Assembly (NCBI RefSeq): GCF_019649055.1
Contig: NW_026570323.1
Location: 248,001 to 312,000 of the forward strand
Source: Paramacrobiotus metropolitanus
Lineage: Eukaryota > Tardigrada > Eutardigrada > Parachela > Macrobiotidae
Reading direction: 5' to 3'
Length of the DNA stretch: 64,000 bases
Shown here: positions 34,568-46,075 of the stretch, in pieces
How positions within the stretch are numbered: the first letter of the stretch is position 1
How the letters are laid out: every line of letters begins with the position of its first letter
Program-made: the position numbers and the translations under genes
The notes under the pieces: generated by a model
The model's database searches: none
What the model saw: the letters and a program-made list of their open reading frames with translations, nothing else
Told to the model about the DNA's origin: nothing

Positions 34568-35688
34568 CTGTCATCTATAAGCCGGCTTGGAGGCTTTCTT
34601 CACATTGTACTCCTATCCTTGTGTGGTTAAGGGTGTTTCGCCATTAAAAGCATACAAAGTATCTGCTCTAAACAAATTTAAATTGTTGTTCAAAGGAGTT
34701 GGTCTGTTTTTATCCGTTTTATGTTCGCAGTGATCACATCAGCGCGTTTTATTAAGGGCAGAAAATACTTCCGATAATGGAGTGCATTACAAAAGCAAAA
34801 AAAAGTTACTTAAATATTTTTATGCTTTCCAGTTACTTAGCAGTAGCTTCCAGAATTTAGTTATCGAAAAGATGTACAGAGCAGAAAATTCCGGTGATTG
34901 TGCCACTAAATTTTGGATACCTTTCTTTGCATTAATACGCCGCTAACTGTGGTTCTGGCAATGCTTTCCGTTCACTGGAGTTCATTACGCTCTGCTCCGT
35001 TAGCATTTTCCTGGTAGATGCCGGTCTCGCTTGCTCACGGTTTCCACAGATGATCTACTTCCGGTACTCATATTAAAATGCCCAGAGAGTCATAGTCCTA
35101 CTGTAATAAGAAAGTTTAATGCTAATGTACTAACTAATATCAAATAATCATGTATCACGATAGTATAGTCCATAGTGACTCCATACTGTATTTTGCACAA
35201 ATTTTAAAATTCAAGATCCATCAGTGAACCCTTTAATAACGCGCTTTAACCGATTCGCTGAACAAAGTCCCAGTCATCAAAAAGTCGCTGTGCGCACATT
35301 AGAATATTCTAATTTTTTGTGAATACAGAACAATAGGACATTGGTAAACGCCACACCCCTAGAAACAGAATTGTGCTACAACCATTGTGAAGAAGCGCCA
35401 TCATCCGTGACGTATGGGCTAGCTTCTCTGCCGAAACTTTGGTATTTGTATTTTGTGATTTGGCTGCCGTTTTTGGTGAATACAACTGGTCATTAATTTT
35501 GTTACTCACGCTTTCCACGACCCTGAATGTACAACCATTGTGAAGATGCGCCATCATCCATGACCGGTGTGTTCGCTTTTCTGTCAAAATCAAAACTGTG
35601 GTACTGTACTTTGTGATTTGGGTACCGTAGTCATGTGGCTCCTTTGCTGTCGTAGTTATTAAATACAATATCGGCTGCCGATACGTCA
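34568..35688. other. Spacer with an imperfect ~150-bp-spaced direct repeat
   Basis: Two diverged copies of a ~95-base sequence begin at about 35378 and 35531. Each has acaaccattgtgaagaagcg (or the agatgcg variant), then gccatcatcc, and later ttttgtgatttgg then ccg. The long minus-strand ORF across them comes from the repeat. Nothing else is recognised. Confidence 0.55.
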
Positions 35689-38600
35689 GTGATAACTTCT
35701 ACCAGTGCCCATCGACTTCCCAGCCCGCTTTTATCTGAAACGACTATAATGTCCCATCAAGACAAGCGACGATTCCGCCAAGGTTATGTGTGGGGATACC
35801 ATCGGTTTGGGAGGCCTCGGGCTTCATTATTGGCAACATCTTCAGCAAACAGCAATATCCAGCGGCGTGGCGCGCTTTCCGGTGTTCCTGAACGGCTGGA
35901 GCGGATGTTAGAAAGGGCAGATATGGCGGATGTGCAGTTCTCTGTCGGGCGGTATTTCGGGCCAGCGAAGCTCTTCCGCGCACATAAGTTAGTGGATGTT
36001 CCAGTAATCACAAATTAATTTAATTTAGCTTCTTTGCTGGATTGAACAGATTCATGCTAAGCAGCGCGAGCGATGTCTTCTACACCATGTTTAACGGCAG
36101 TATCCCGGAGAAATGCGATGGTCCTATCGACCTTCCCGATGTCCATCCCGGGGCTTTCGAAAATATGTTAAGGTGTATACAGCAATTCCGGCGCCCATAA
36201 ATTTCCTGTAGTGCGGCCACGGTACAGAATGTATTTCGATATTTCTCAGGTTTAGGTCACTCTTACAATTTACTTCGAACACGTTGTCACCAACAAAAGT
36301 GTATAGCACACGTATAGGCGACACGTTATAACTAGGTACATCATACATGGCATTTTTATCAAAATCTGGAAAAACCAGGTTACTGCATCCGACGGAAACC
36401 GTTTAAATCTCCTAAGCTGTAGACAATTATAGCCGATTCATTGGTATAGGTATATTTATATGGATGCACGGAATGAAACAGCAAGGAACGCTTTCCCCAC
36501 AATGGTGTGCGCCGATAAATATGACTTGTCAATACTGGTGGATCGCTGCTTTAACTGCATCATCACGCACCTCACTGTGAAGATCGGCGATGCCAACCGT
36601 TACTTACTGCTTCTGGAAGACGTATGTGCAGCCACTCTTATAATAATTTCGGATCGCTGTTGATTTTTCCTTAATTTTTGTACAGGCGCTAACGTGGGGT
36701 GTTACTATCGAAAGTGTGATGGAAAACTGTTTGCACTTCGTGGACGTACACTGTGAGGAAGTCTTCCAGGCGGAACGGTTCACTGAACTGCAGCCCAAAA
36801 CGCTGCAGATGATTTTGGAGCGTGACACGCTCTTTGCGGAGGATAGCATCATCTACACGGCCGTGAATAGGTAATATTAATATCAAATTCACATACAAAT
36901 GTAATCCGCATATCCGTAGTAAAGGTCATCGACCCAGTATCGATAAAGGAAGAAGCGACATATCACGGGGAGTGCGTTGACATTTGTAGAATCTATGCAT
37001 ACAAACAAGTGACGTCGGGACCGCTCAGAAATGGGCTTGTTTATATGGCTCACAGCGTGTTTGAGCGACCTGGGTTTGCGGAGGTGCCAGCCGCCTCGCA
37101 TGCACACATACAAGTAGCCGATCGGCCCGATCTGACTGCCAGTTGATCTCCAAAATTTGGAAAACTCATCTTTCGTTCACATCTCAACGGATCTTCCCAA
37201 TCTACATATCAGAAGATGTAGAATTAAATTTCAAACTTTTCGATATCTAGCGGGTGGCTGATTATGGCAAATCAAGAAAGTTATGGCCGTTTTAGTTTCT
37301 CGTAGACATAGCATAGGCCCGAGCGAGGAGGCGTTGCTTGCATCCTATGTTAAGTCTACGAGAAACCAAAACACTCATAACTATGTCGATTCGTCATAAA
37401 TATGCACTCGTTAGGTATCAAAAAGTTCGAAATTTAATTTTACATCTTCTGATATGTCAATTGGAAAGATTCGTTGAGAAGAAAATGAAAGACAAACGTT
37501 TGAAATTTCGAGATCAACTGGCAGCTGGTTCAGCTACTTGTTTGTATGCGTGGAAAGGGGTGGGTTACATGCATACACGTAAGGCCCTTACGTGGATGGA
37601 TTTTTGGCGCCGCCTTCATACACGTGCTTTGCGCGGCAGCGAATCGCTGCCTCGTGGGTTCGGCCGTGACGTCACGTGTTTGTATGTATAGATTTCGTGT
37701 ATAGATGAAGTTTGCAAACGCTAACCCACTATCATTACATATACCATCAATATTAACCCTACGAAACCGATTTCCCGGATTATTCATCCCTGTTGCACGT
37801 GCACGTGTGCGGCGCCAATCTTGTTTGCTAATAGTGTGTGGCATCCCCGTTGCAGTCAAACCGTCTAGAATGAGCGGGCTATATTTTTTTCCATAATAAG
37901 CATTCATTTTGTATTACTGAAGGCTGAACGTGACTTACCATTGGTGGTACCATTGGTACGTATCATAAACCATGTACGAGTACATACCGTACTTACATAC
38001 TTGATTTATGAGTTATAACTAAAACGAGCATAACCGGAGTAGAATTACTAAAACACTTCATTACTAGAAAATAGTGCATCTGTAGATACGGTTGAGTACC
38101 TCCACCTGCACATTTAACATTCGCATGGTATCGTCAGTACAGATACACAAAATTTAATGCGATTTGATCAATAACAAGGAAACTGTGAAGCGTGAAGAGA
38201 AGCATGACACAGTATTGTATGTATCAAGTATTGGCCTTCCTTCGTTTACAGTATTTTGGTATGGCAACATACGTTAAAAGCTTGTCTACAAGATCACGCG
38301 AAGTAAGAATCGACGAATCAGCAGTTTACTACAGACTGTGAAGTCTACGCAGGATTTCCGTGGCACCCTAAATTATGGAAATAAATAAGAGTAGGGAATA
38401 ACCAGAAAGAAGTGCCGGAAGAGGGTGAAAATAGCCAAAGGTGGTGTGAAAAAAAATATTGAAAAGGTAATGCGGGTGACCGAAAAGTTTTGAAAGGTTG
38501 AGACAGTAGCCAAAAGTTAGCCAATTAAAGATGGCTAAGGCTATTTTGCCGCAAAAACTGGCAAAACAGCAACTTCGATCAAGGATGGCGTTAGGGTGGT

Positions 38601-39559
38601 GACAACAGCCATTTTCTAATTAGTGTTTTATTGCTTTGTTTGTTTAGCAACAAACGTGGCTGCATGCATTGCGACGCGCAATTTGCGCAGAATAGCCCCG
38701 GCTACCGAGTACCTATTCGTTCATTATCTTGCGGTACCGAAGCTGTAGTGTCGTACACAGCAAGTGTATGTTACTTTAGCACATTATGTGCCTAGATGGG
38801 CTTCGGCATTCTGCACTCGGAACAACTTGGAACCTACACCACAGAACCAGCGACAGGCTTTAGGAGACATGTTCTTCCTTATCAGATTCCCACTGATGAC
38901 GGACGCACAACTCGCGGATGGTCCCGTGTAGGTAACCCACGACGTGCAGTTAGCTGCCTTTGACGATTCCACCGGCAAAAGGACTGTTTTCTATTTTAAC
39001 AATGCTTTCGTGTGTGCAGGATTCGATGCTGCTGCCAGCAGATTTGAAGGACATTCACCTTCACAAGCACGCCATGGTAAAGCCCCCACTATGCTTCTCC
39101 ACGCAGCCCCGACGGTCTCCGGTTATTCGAGTTGGGGATTTGGAGTTGAAGCACCAGGAGGAAGTTTTCGTGAAGGGAAGGCACATCTGGTATCCGGCAG
39201 TAGTGATCGCCATACGTGGATCGGACGCCGTCTGCAGGATTCTGGCATCTGGCGACGAAGATCTGGTGAAGCGAGGCCCGGAAAATATAGTTCGGGCATC
39301 TGAAATCTTGACCGCCAACCGGGATATTTGTTATGGAACAGTTGGTTACCGGGGTGGGAATGCATTATATACCAAGTTCGAAGAAGGCTCGCATATCATC
39401 ACTTTCGATGACAGAGAACTTAAGGCTCAATTCAACGACATTTTTCTGGAACACAAACATGTGAATGCGTGGCGAGCAGCTGTTGCTGCGAGTGAGAACG
39501 AGAAGAGCACAAATGCCTCTACGAAGAAACGTCCACTGGATGCTGTTGACCTTGCTTAA
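35689..39559 (+). CDS. BTB-BACK protein, BTBD6-like, paralogue B (six exons)
   Basis: Exons: 35689-35987, 36050-36172, 36450-36621, 36686-36870, 38796-38925, 39020-39559; phases consistent, 482 residues. An alternative start is at 35749 (MSHQDKRRF). Exons 2, 3 and 4 have exactly the lengths of paralogue A (123, 172, 185). BTB: LERMLERADMADVQFSVG, SSASDVFYTMFNG, CADKYDLSILVDRCF. BACK: ALTWGVTIESVMENCLHFVD, RQALGDMFFLIRFPLMT. The C-terminal module has VIRVGDLELKHQEEVFV and ENIVRASEILTA, ending with KKRPLDAVDLA. The exon-5 donor is an unusual gtgtag. Intron 4 (36871-38795) is enlarged by an inverted-repeat element (36989-37696). Likely a Cul3 adaptor by family. It appears intact. Confidence 0.8.
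36989..37696. mobile_element. ~0.7-kb inverted-repeat (foldback/MITE) element inside intron 4 of BTB gene B
   Basis: The two halves are imperfect inverted copies along most of their length. Left gcatacaaacaagtgacgtc pairs with right gacgtcacgtgtttgtatg. Left gactgccagttgatct pairs with agatcaactggcagc. Left agaagatgtagaattaaatt pairs with aatttaattttacatcttct. Left tagtttctcgtagacata pairs with tatgttaagtctacgagaaac. The unpaired centre is about 30 bases (37315-37345). No ORF of note. Target-site duplication not resolved. Confidence 0.8.
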
Positions 39560-40080
39560 ACGAACCATGTGCTGCCCAGTGCCCATAGCGTAATGCGCGC
39601 CTTACGTTATTATATTGTTTTAGACTAAGAATGAATGCGTAAACCATGGTTGTAGTGTTTATAATTTTCATAGCCATTAAACTTCATTATTTACCAATTT
39701 ACAATTGGAGATGTTGCTGCGAAACAATACCGTACACATGGTTGTTTTTTTTGGTCCATTGGTAAAAGTCGTTCTTTGATGATTCGTCTTTTGTATCTTA
39801 ATTTTTCTCTCTTGCTGACCATACTTAGAGTTCGTTTGCTTTGCCTCCAAGCTCCGTCTGCTCATTGCATAAACTAAACCAATAAAAATTTTCGTACGAC
39901 AGTTTTCATATACGTAGACAGTTTACCTTGTCTTCGGCTGAACAATTTTGCCAGTTATTTTGTGAAAAGCAGTGGCCGCATGCCTCTTTTAGTTGAACGC
40001 CGACTTCTTCGACACTCTAAATAATATGTGCTAACTACAATTAATAATCACTTGTACTGTACTGATGATATTAACGCTGT
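39560..40080. other. Spacer 3' of BTB gene B
   Basis: No gene recognised. A possible aataaa lies at about 39881. Confidence 0.35.
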
Positions 40081-40496
40081 TTTGTGGAGGTGTGCCTGCT
40101 ACGTCATATCCGGTTCAAATATGGCCCGTCACGCTGTGAGTGTGTACTTTGGACGATGACCGTCTTTTCCGCAACGAATTTGTTGGTTGAACGGCACATC
40201 TGACAGTCACGTTCTTATTATTTCGGCAAGCGCAAACCCGGCGTTTAATGTTTAAACCATACGACTGCAGCCGTGGCAGAGACGTGGCGGAAGTTGTTAC
40301 GCAAAATATGCTCCATACCAGACGGAAGGTTCAAAAACTATGCTTTAACCGGCACAGTGGTAGATGTCAAGCCATGAAAGAAAAAACTATCACTCTGCTA
40401 CATAAGGACTGAATCAGCACTGGCGACAGTGTTAATCCAAGCAAAATTAAAATGCACATTGCAGAGCCTACAGTATATCTGTAGCTTCGGTTTAGT

Positions 40497-41052
40497 TTAG
40501 TGGCAGATAACACTGTCAGCGGCACCACCATAGGCTTTCCAAGTGATCTGGTTTCCGTTGTGGTCCACACACCAGGCACTCTTGGAATCACGTTGTTTAG
40601 GTTCCCACTGGCCGTTTTCCTTACACAATGGCACCCATTGACCCGGTTCTGCAAACATAACAGGCCGTTAACACTCCCACTTACAAGGAAGTCGGGCTTC
40701 ATATTACGGTACAGAAATAAGAATAATGCAAGGCAGTGTGCACGGTAGAAAAACAAAAACAAAATCAAACGCTTCTAGTTGAGAGTGACAAAGAAATCAG
40801 ACCTGTGGAACTAATTTTACTAAAGTCGCTATAACGAGTTACTGCACCGCCTTGCCTAGATTGCTTCGGCTTGGTCATGGGATTCTTCGCAGCTGCATTT
40901 TCCGAGGTTACGGTAACCCGATTTTAGGCGGCCATTCCTTTCAGACGTCACATGCTTCATGCATACGTGTCGAGCGGTAAACGCACCGTCGTTATACGCC
41001 ACACATAAAGCTACCACAAAACCCACAACCACCATTTTCCCGAGTGCATCCA
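40497..41052 (-). pseudogene. Secreted thyroglobulin type-1-like protein, copy 1, frameshifted
   Basis: Two exons on minus: 41052-40856 and 40648-40497. Exon 1 encodes a signal peptide (MVVVGFVVALCVAYNDGAF) and a Cys-containing segment (HVCMKHVTSERNG, CSCEES). Exon 2 encodes LCKENGQWEPKQRDSKSAWC then VDHNGNQI, which resembles the core of thyroglobulin type-1 repeats (C-W-C-V-D-x-x-G); many such domains inhibit cysteine proteases. Compared with the sister copy, exon 1 lacks one base (gaagcaatctag versus gaagtccatccag), which brings a stop codon right at the splice junction. The donor is gc instead of gt. In the ancestral phase (1) exon 2 would be in frame. It is called a pseudogene on that basis; a base-calling error is the alternative. 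Confidence 0.6.
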
Positions 41053-41904
41053 TGTTTATTGGGTAGAGATGTTGTCGGCGGTTTATTGGGAAATACCAAA
41101 CAGCAGTCGGAAATAAACCGTCCGGCGAGCGACGTGTGCTGTAAAACCGACAAACTGGATGTGTGATATGATAAACGCGCTTAAAGAAGCTGACTTTTGT
41201 AGGTTGTAGTACATATGCAGCTTCATATCGCGCGAACACATCAGTAAAGAATCAAGACCAACATCTTCTGTTTATCGCGTTCTGACGTTGCAAAAAAACT
41301 TTTGATTATAAATACTGCCAGCCCGGTTTTACCATTCATTTACTGAACGATGGGGTTTGTGATGAAAGATTTTTGAATGTTGCATTAGAGATAAATAAGA
41401 AAACTGTTGCCGATTACTTCCGTGCATGGCAATGCATTCTGTCCATAAAGACCATAACATACAGCTTACAGGCGTTACGGTTCCAGATATAATGGGTGGT
41501 ATAAAATCACCATTCACCAGCAATTCGGACGTTCCGTTACAACCGTTACAAGTGCTACTTACGAAATTCTGATTTGTTTAACGGTTGTAACGCCGATTAT
41601 TGAAGGAACAGCCAAATGGGCTGGGCAAAATAATGCACCTTTCTGCAAATTTTCGCCAAATATGAGAGTGAAATGTCGGAAGAACCGGCAAGCCGCTGAA
41701 GATATAGCGATAGTGTGATGTCACTGGCGTTCAAATATCAATTATTTGAAGAGATTTTGGATAAATTTGGACATTGCTCTTAGCTGCAAATGTAAAGCTG
41801 TTTCCGGCCTTACGGTTTCAGCTGCATTTACACCGGCCGCGCAAATCTAACGTGGACAATTTCTGAATGAGACGCGCCGCCAAGTACCACTTGCCTTGTG
41901 CTGA

Positions 41905-42492
41905 ATGATGTCAGGAAGCAAAAATTTCCCTCGACTTCGAAAGCAGCAAGCGCCGTGCACTGTCGACGTAGCCGCTAACGCTGGTCATTTCGGCAGAGCT
42001 TCCAGTGACAGTGTTCATTACGAAACTAATACTGATCCGCCTTCCCCGCCAACTACAAAACAGCGGAAGCGACCTCAAGGTGGACAATTAACAAACAAGA
42101 ATCGTACCCACCCAGAAGTTTGCCAATCGAAAGAAATTTCAAAGAAGCACTTCGAAACGATACTCCTCATACCACCGCAAAAGTTCCTGCGTATAGTTCG
42201 TATAATCTCTCAGTTCATTAATCCTGAGCTGCAATGGGAAGTGCCGGCTCATATCGCCCTGCAAGAATCCGCGGAGATTTTTATGGTTAACCTGTTCGCT
42301 GACAGTAATGAAATGGCTGAGCGCGCCAAACGCATCGCTTCGGCATCGAATTCTGAAGAGATCGGACTTGTATCTACCGCATCCACTGCATCCGTTCCTG
42401 CTCCATCAACATCATCCGCTCCTCCGCCCCTTCAAGCTCACAGCGTTCGGGTTGCATATAAAGCAGTCAGTCACGGCAGTCCGCGGCTGTAA
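41905..42492 (+). CDS. Divergent histone H3-like (CENP-A-like?) protein lacking helix 3
   Basis: 195 residues, one ORF. After a ~90-residue basic, Pro/Lys/Arg-containing tail, the segment ILLIPPQKFLRIVRIISQFI aligns with the H3 alphaN/alpha1 block (LLIRKLPFQRLVREI). NPELQWE aligns with loop 1 and has the same length as H3. IALQESAEIFMVNLFADSNE aligns with alpha2 (MALQEASEAYLVGLFEDTN). The usual loop 2 and alpha3 are absent. The sister copy at 54826-55444 still has a VPVMDRDSTLVAKL block at that position, and both then share an IASAS-type Ser-rich tail, so about 100 bases were probably deleted here. A Trp in loop 1 recalls CENP-A (FNWQ), but the CENP-A loop-1 insertion is missing. The protein could not form a full histone fold. 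The H3 match is by eye. Confidence 0.6.
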   Translation: MMSGSKNFPRLRKQQAPCTVDVAANAGHFGRASSDSVHYETNTDPPSPPTTKQRKRPQGGQLTNKNRTHPEVCQSKEISKKHFETILLIPPQKFLRIVRIISQFINPELQWEVPAHIALQESAEIFMVNLFADSNEMAERAKRIASASNSEEIGLVSTASTASVPAPSTSSAPPPLQAHSVRVAYKAVSHGSPRL

Positions 42493-42635
42493 ATGCGGCA
42501 TTGTTATTCTAACTAACGCGACCGGCGTCGTGCGGAGCGATAGCTCTCTTAATGTGCCAACTTGAATTGCTTTAGGGCTACTTTTTCCTGGTTTAAGAGA
42601 AATTTTTTCGCTCTCGTGTCATAATGTATGTATTC

Positions 42636-42738
42636 CACAATAATCAACTATAGAAGTACAAAATACAATATTAAGAAAAGCTCGTCTGATAATACGAGCT
42701 TTTCGTAATATTTTGTACTTCTGTAGTTGATTATTGTG
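42636..42738. repeat. Long imperfect hairpin downstream of the H3-like gene
   Basis: Left cacaataatcaactatag, agaagtacaaaatac and aaaagctcgt pair with right acgagctttt, ttttgtacttct and ctgtagttgattattgtg. The arms are about 46 bases with a short loop (ctgataat), starting 144 bases after the stop codon. It may be a miniature inverted-repeat insertion. It is not the canonical histone 3' stem-loop. Confidence 0.8.
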
Positions 42739-43218
42739 TACATTCTGTTTGCAACGACGCCTTTGATCTAAAATTGTTGCTTTGCAAAATGTCTGGTTAC
42801 TTGCCAGTTTTCAAGAAAATCAAACGCTAACCCAACCAGTCCGCGATGTCCCGTATCTAGTTAAAGGTCACAAAGTCTCTAATGCACTACTCTAGGAAAC
42901 AACGGCCACTACAGTCTACAGACATGTAGATGCTCGGCCGCGCTCAAACTGATTCTCAAAACAGCTCGACCTCTAAAGTTAGAAACTCAAACTCGAAAGT
43001 TTTTTATCTGAAGTTTTACCTTATATCACAACAAACGTAATGTGCATCAAATTAGAACAAGTATACACGCATCCAACTACAGTAGTTTACACATGAATGA
43101 AGTAGGGTGATCGTCCAACTTCCATAGTAAGTACCTGTTGGTCAGACCTTCCGCATGCCGGATCTCGCCACGCGGAAGTGCAGTCAAGGGCGGTTGCCGG
43201 TCAGCCAGATGTGCATTC

Positions 43219-43458
43219 TTATAAATAAATGTGGCCTTTTAGGATGATGTCTTTCCGGGGCTCGAATCGTTGCACATACATATTCTCACACTTCAAATGT
43301 ACGCGATGCACAGCGCTGCACATCCGTACTGGTGTACCATTGTGACCATGGAGTGTGGCAACTCTTGCGTCAAAACTTTGGTAGCAATCGTGCCATTTCA
43401 AAGCGTTACTGGAATTACAGCTTAGGACAAAAAAGACGCATAATCCCACCCACAGCAT
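43219..43458 (-). CDS. Small secreted Cys-containing protein, family unknown
   Basis: A minus-strand ORF starting at MLWVGLCVFFVLSCNSSNAL has a good N-terminal signal peptide. About 60 residues follow with four cysteines (W-H-D-C, M-C-S-A, L-K-C-E). It ends PRKDIILKGHIYL. An alternative Met lies four codons upstream. The 3' part recurs, decayed, at about 46381-46450 in the second duplicon. I do not recognise the family. A related minus-strand Cys-rich segment lies at 43700-43850 (CHSKRHIRCGKDCHPQSEK). Whether there are further exons is unknown. Confidence 0.4.
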   Translation of the reverse strand: MLWVGLCVFFVLSCNSSNALKWHDCYQSFDARVATLHGHNGTPVRMCSAVHRVHLKCENMYVQRFEPRKDIILKGHIYL

Positions 43459-44269
43459 AATCCCACCCACAGCATTCCGAACGCATGCGGCGCAGTGCGC
43501 TGTACGACTCAGCTAAAATATCCGGTTGTCGTACAAGTGCACTTGCCACATGCGTACGGATATCTGGGTATGGGGTTATGCGTCTTTTTAGTTCTAAGCT
43601 GTATAAGGCGGCAAGCCGAAGCCGGTAAAGGCCTAGCTCTCGAGTGTTAACATCTCATTCGAAGGACCCCTGTTGGTAATTTACTGATGTTGTTTCTTAG
43701 GTTTCTGTGGATGGATGCCTGCCGCCTGGTACATAATATCCGGTGTAAATGTGGCTTTTCTGACTGCGGATGACAGTCTTTTCCGCAACGAATGTGCCGT
43801 TTAGAATGACACATTTGGCAGTCACGCTGGTAATCGGCAACAGGGAGCTTTGCAACACCATCCCTGGCGATTATACCATACAACCGACTGCAGCCGTGGC
43901 TGACATCTGGCGGAGGTTATTATGCAAAATCAAAACTTTAAGTAGTGCCGTTAACACCATTACGAGTAGCGAAAGTATTTCCTATAACACGATCGTACCA
44001 GGCGGAAGGCCTTAAAAGCTATGTGAGCCGTTTCAGTGGCAGATACGTCTAGACTCGTAAGAAACCGAAAGGTGCATCCCTCGAACAAGCAGCTGAATGC
44101 GGTAACACGCATACTGGCGCATAACCGGGTTCCTCTGACAAAGTCAAAAAGACTATAGGACGAAGACACTGAACGAGCGCTATTTTATTACATAGTTATG
44201 GATTTACTGTGATTAGAGCGTAGCGGCACAGTGCAAATCCAAGAAAAATAAAAATGCACTTACAGAAAT

Positions 44270-44861
44270 CTACAGCTTTCGTTTTATTAAATCGCATTGC
44301 AGACTGGCAGCGGCAGCACCACCGGCCTTCTCACTGATCTGGTTCCCGTTGTTGTCGACGCACCAGGCACCATCGGAATCGTTCTGTTTGCGTTCCCACT
44401 GCCCGTCCGATGCACAAGGGCACCCATCGATGAGAATCTGCAAATACAACACGTCGTTAACGGCAACAAATATAAGGAAGTCAGCTATCATAATTATACC
44501 GGTACAGAATTAAATAATGGTATGTAAGGTAGTTTGCACGACACAAGACTGGAGTTTCCGTAATAAAATCAAATGCCTGCAATTGAGAGTGACATGCAAA
44601 TCAAACCTCTTGAATTAATTATGTTAAGGTCGCCACAACGAATTAATGCACTGGCTTACCTGGATGGACTTCGGCTTTTTCACGGGTTTCTTGACAGCTG
44701 CATTTCTCGGAACCTGGTCGAAGATTACGGTAACCCGATATACCCCTTTCATACGTCACATGCATCATGCATAGCTCTCGAGCGGTAAACGCACTTTCGC
44801 TGTACACCGCACACAACGCTACCGCAATACCCACAACCGCCATTTTTACGAGTGCGTCCAT
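44270..44861 (-). CDS. Secreted thyroglobulin type-1-like protein, copy 2, probably frameshifted in exon 2
   Basis: Two exons on minus: 44861-44660 (MDALVKMAVVGIAVALCAVY signal peptide, ELCMMHVTYERG, KCSCQETREKAEVHPG) with a good gtaagc donor, and 44437-44270 (DGCPCASDGQWERKQNDSDG, AWCVDNNGNQISEKAG, LQCDLIKRKL). The Cys-rich block with AWCVDNNGNQ is the thyroglobulin type-1 signature region. Exon 1 ends in phase 1, but the good reading of exon 2 needs phase 0. Against copy 1, exon 2 lacks two bases between the ttgtg codon and the GQWE codons, so the entry frame (WVPLC) and the exit frame (DGQWER) differ. Either the copy is broken or splicing differs from my model. Presumed secreted and possibly a protease inhibitor, by family. 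Confidence 0.5.
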
Positions 44862-45885
44862 GTTTACTGCGGGGATGTTGTCAGGTATGGATCAGCAGCC
44901 GGAAATACACGGTCCGGAAGCGTCGTGTGTTGTTGTGCTCTGACAGACTAACAGTGTTGTGTGCTAAACGTGCTTAAAGAAGCTCACATTGTAGCTTGTA
45001 AGTAGTAAACAGAAAAGCTGCTGCATATCGCACGAACACATCAGTAAAGTATCAAGATAAAAATAAACATTACATGCCCTTCAGACCGTTTCATATGTGT
45101 ACAAAAAATTTGATTAACAAAACTGCCAGCCAGGCTATGGGATATTCATTTATTCATTTTACTGAATGATGGTGTTTAATTGCAGTTGTGATGTAGATTT
45201 TTGAATGCTGCTTTAGCGGTAAATAAAAAACTGTTGCTGATCACTTCCGTGCATTATAAAGTCCAAAAAGCGCCATAACCTGAACGCGTTATACGGTTAA
45301 AAATGGATGGTAGGATCGCCTACCGTTCAGTAATGCGGACGTTCCGTTACGGCCGGTACCAGTGCTACTTGCACCATTTTGATTGATTTAACTGTGCTAG
45401 CGCCGATCGTTGAAGGAATAGATAGCCAAATTGGCTGGGCAAAATAATGCACCGTTCTGCGCATTTGCGCCATTTATATGAAAGTGGAATGTCGGATGAG
45501 CGGGAGCGGGAAAGAAACCCTTTCTTTGACCAACATGCGGTTGACGATATTGCAGTAGTGTGATGTTAGCGGCGTACGAATACCATCAGCGTACGTGGCG
45601 TCAGCGGCGGCGCGAATATTATTATTATTTCAAGAGATTTTGGACAGTGATCCATGGCAGTCATGCTACCAATGTACTGTAGCTCGATCAAGTGGCACCA
45701 ATCAAGCTCGATGATAGTTTCTCACCTTCCATACGCGGCGATCTAAATGCTTCCCTTGTTTTCGCTGCACTGTTTACTTTCCCCGTTCCCGCAGCACATA
45801 GATCGACACAGCTCTGCGTCTTCAGTCTTCACTGAGCGCCTCAAGTTCAAACCTGCATTCTCGCGCCGCCACCGATGACCCTCAA

Positions 45886-46075
45886 CTAAGGAAGCGGCAG
45901 CCCCCGTTTACAGTCGACAAAGCCGCTATTAATGGTCACGTCGGCACAACTCCGAATGCCGTTGTTCGTTGTGAAATCGGTACTGATCAGCCTTACTCGC
46001 TACCTGCAAAACAGCGGGAGCGACCTCAAGCTGACCAGCTAGCGAACAAGAATCGTACTCACCCAGGGGTTTAGA
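45886..46075 (+). pseudogene. Decayed N-terminal remnant of the H3-like gene
   Basis: The sequence parallels 41930-42120. Shared blocks: cagtcgacaaagccgct (versus actgtcgacgtagccgct), aaaacagcgg-agcgacctcaag, and aacaagaatcgtac-cacccag. Translated, it gives FTVDKAAINGHVGTTPNAVV and RERPQADQLANKNRTHP, then a stop. The histone-fold part is missing. It lies in duplicon 2 at the position expected from duplicon 1. Confidence 0.7.

Larger units (their letters stand above)
40080..43270. repeat. Segmental duplication, copy 1
   Basis: This block corresponds to about 43700-46480 in the same orientation. Matching landmarks, in order: gtcttttccgcaacgaat (40170/43784), actgcagccgtggc (40264/43890), the thyroglobulin-like gene (minus), caaatgggctgggcaaaataatgcac-type sequence (41620/45435), the H3-like gene (41905/45886), and cagccagatgtgca (43202/46381). 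Divergence is substantial, with many indels, so it is not recent. Confidence 0.75.

Noticed and set aside
43250-43265. B-box-like gggctcgaatc, also near 46436
   Set aside because: Belongs to the duplicated secreted-protein gene 3' part. No A-box lies at a suitable distance, so neither a tRNA nor a SINE promoter is supported.
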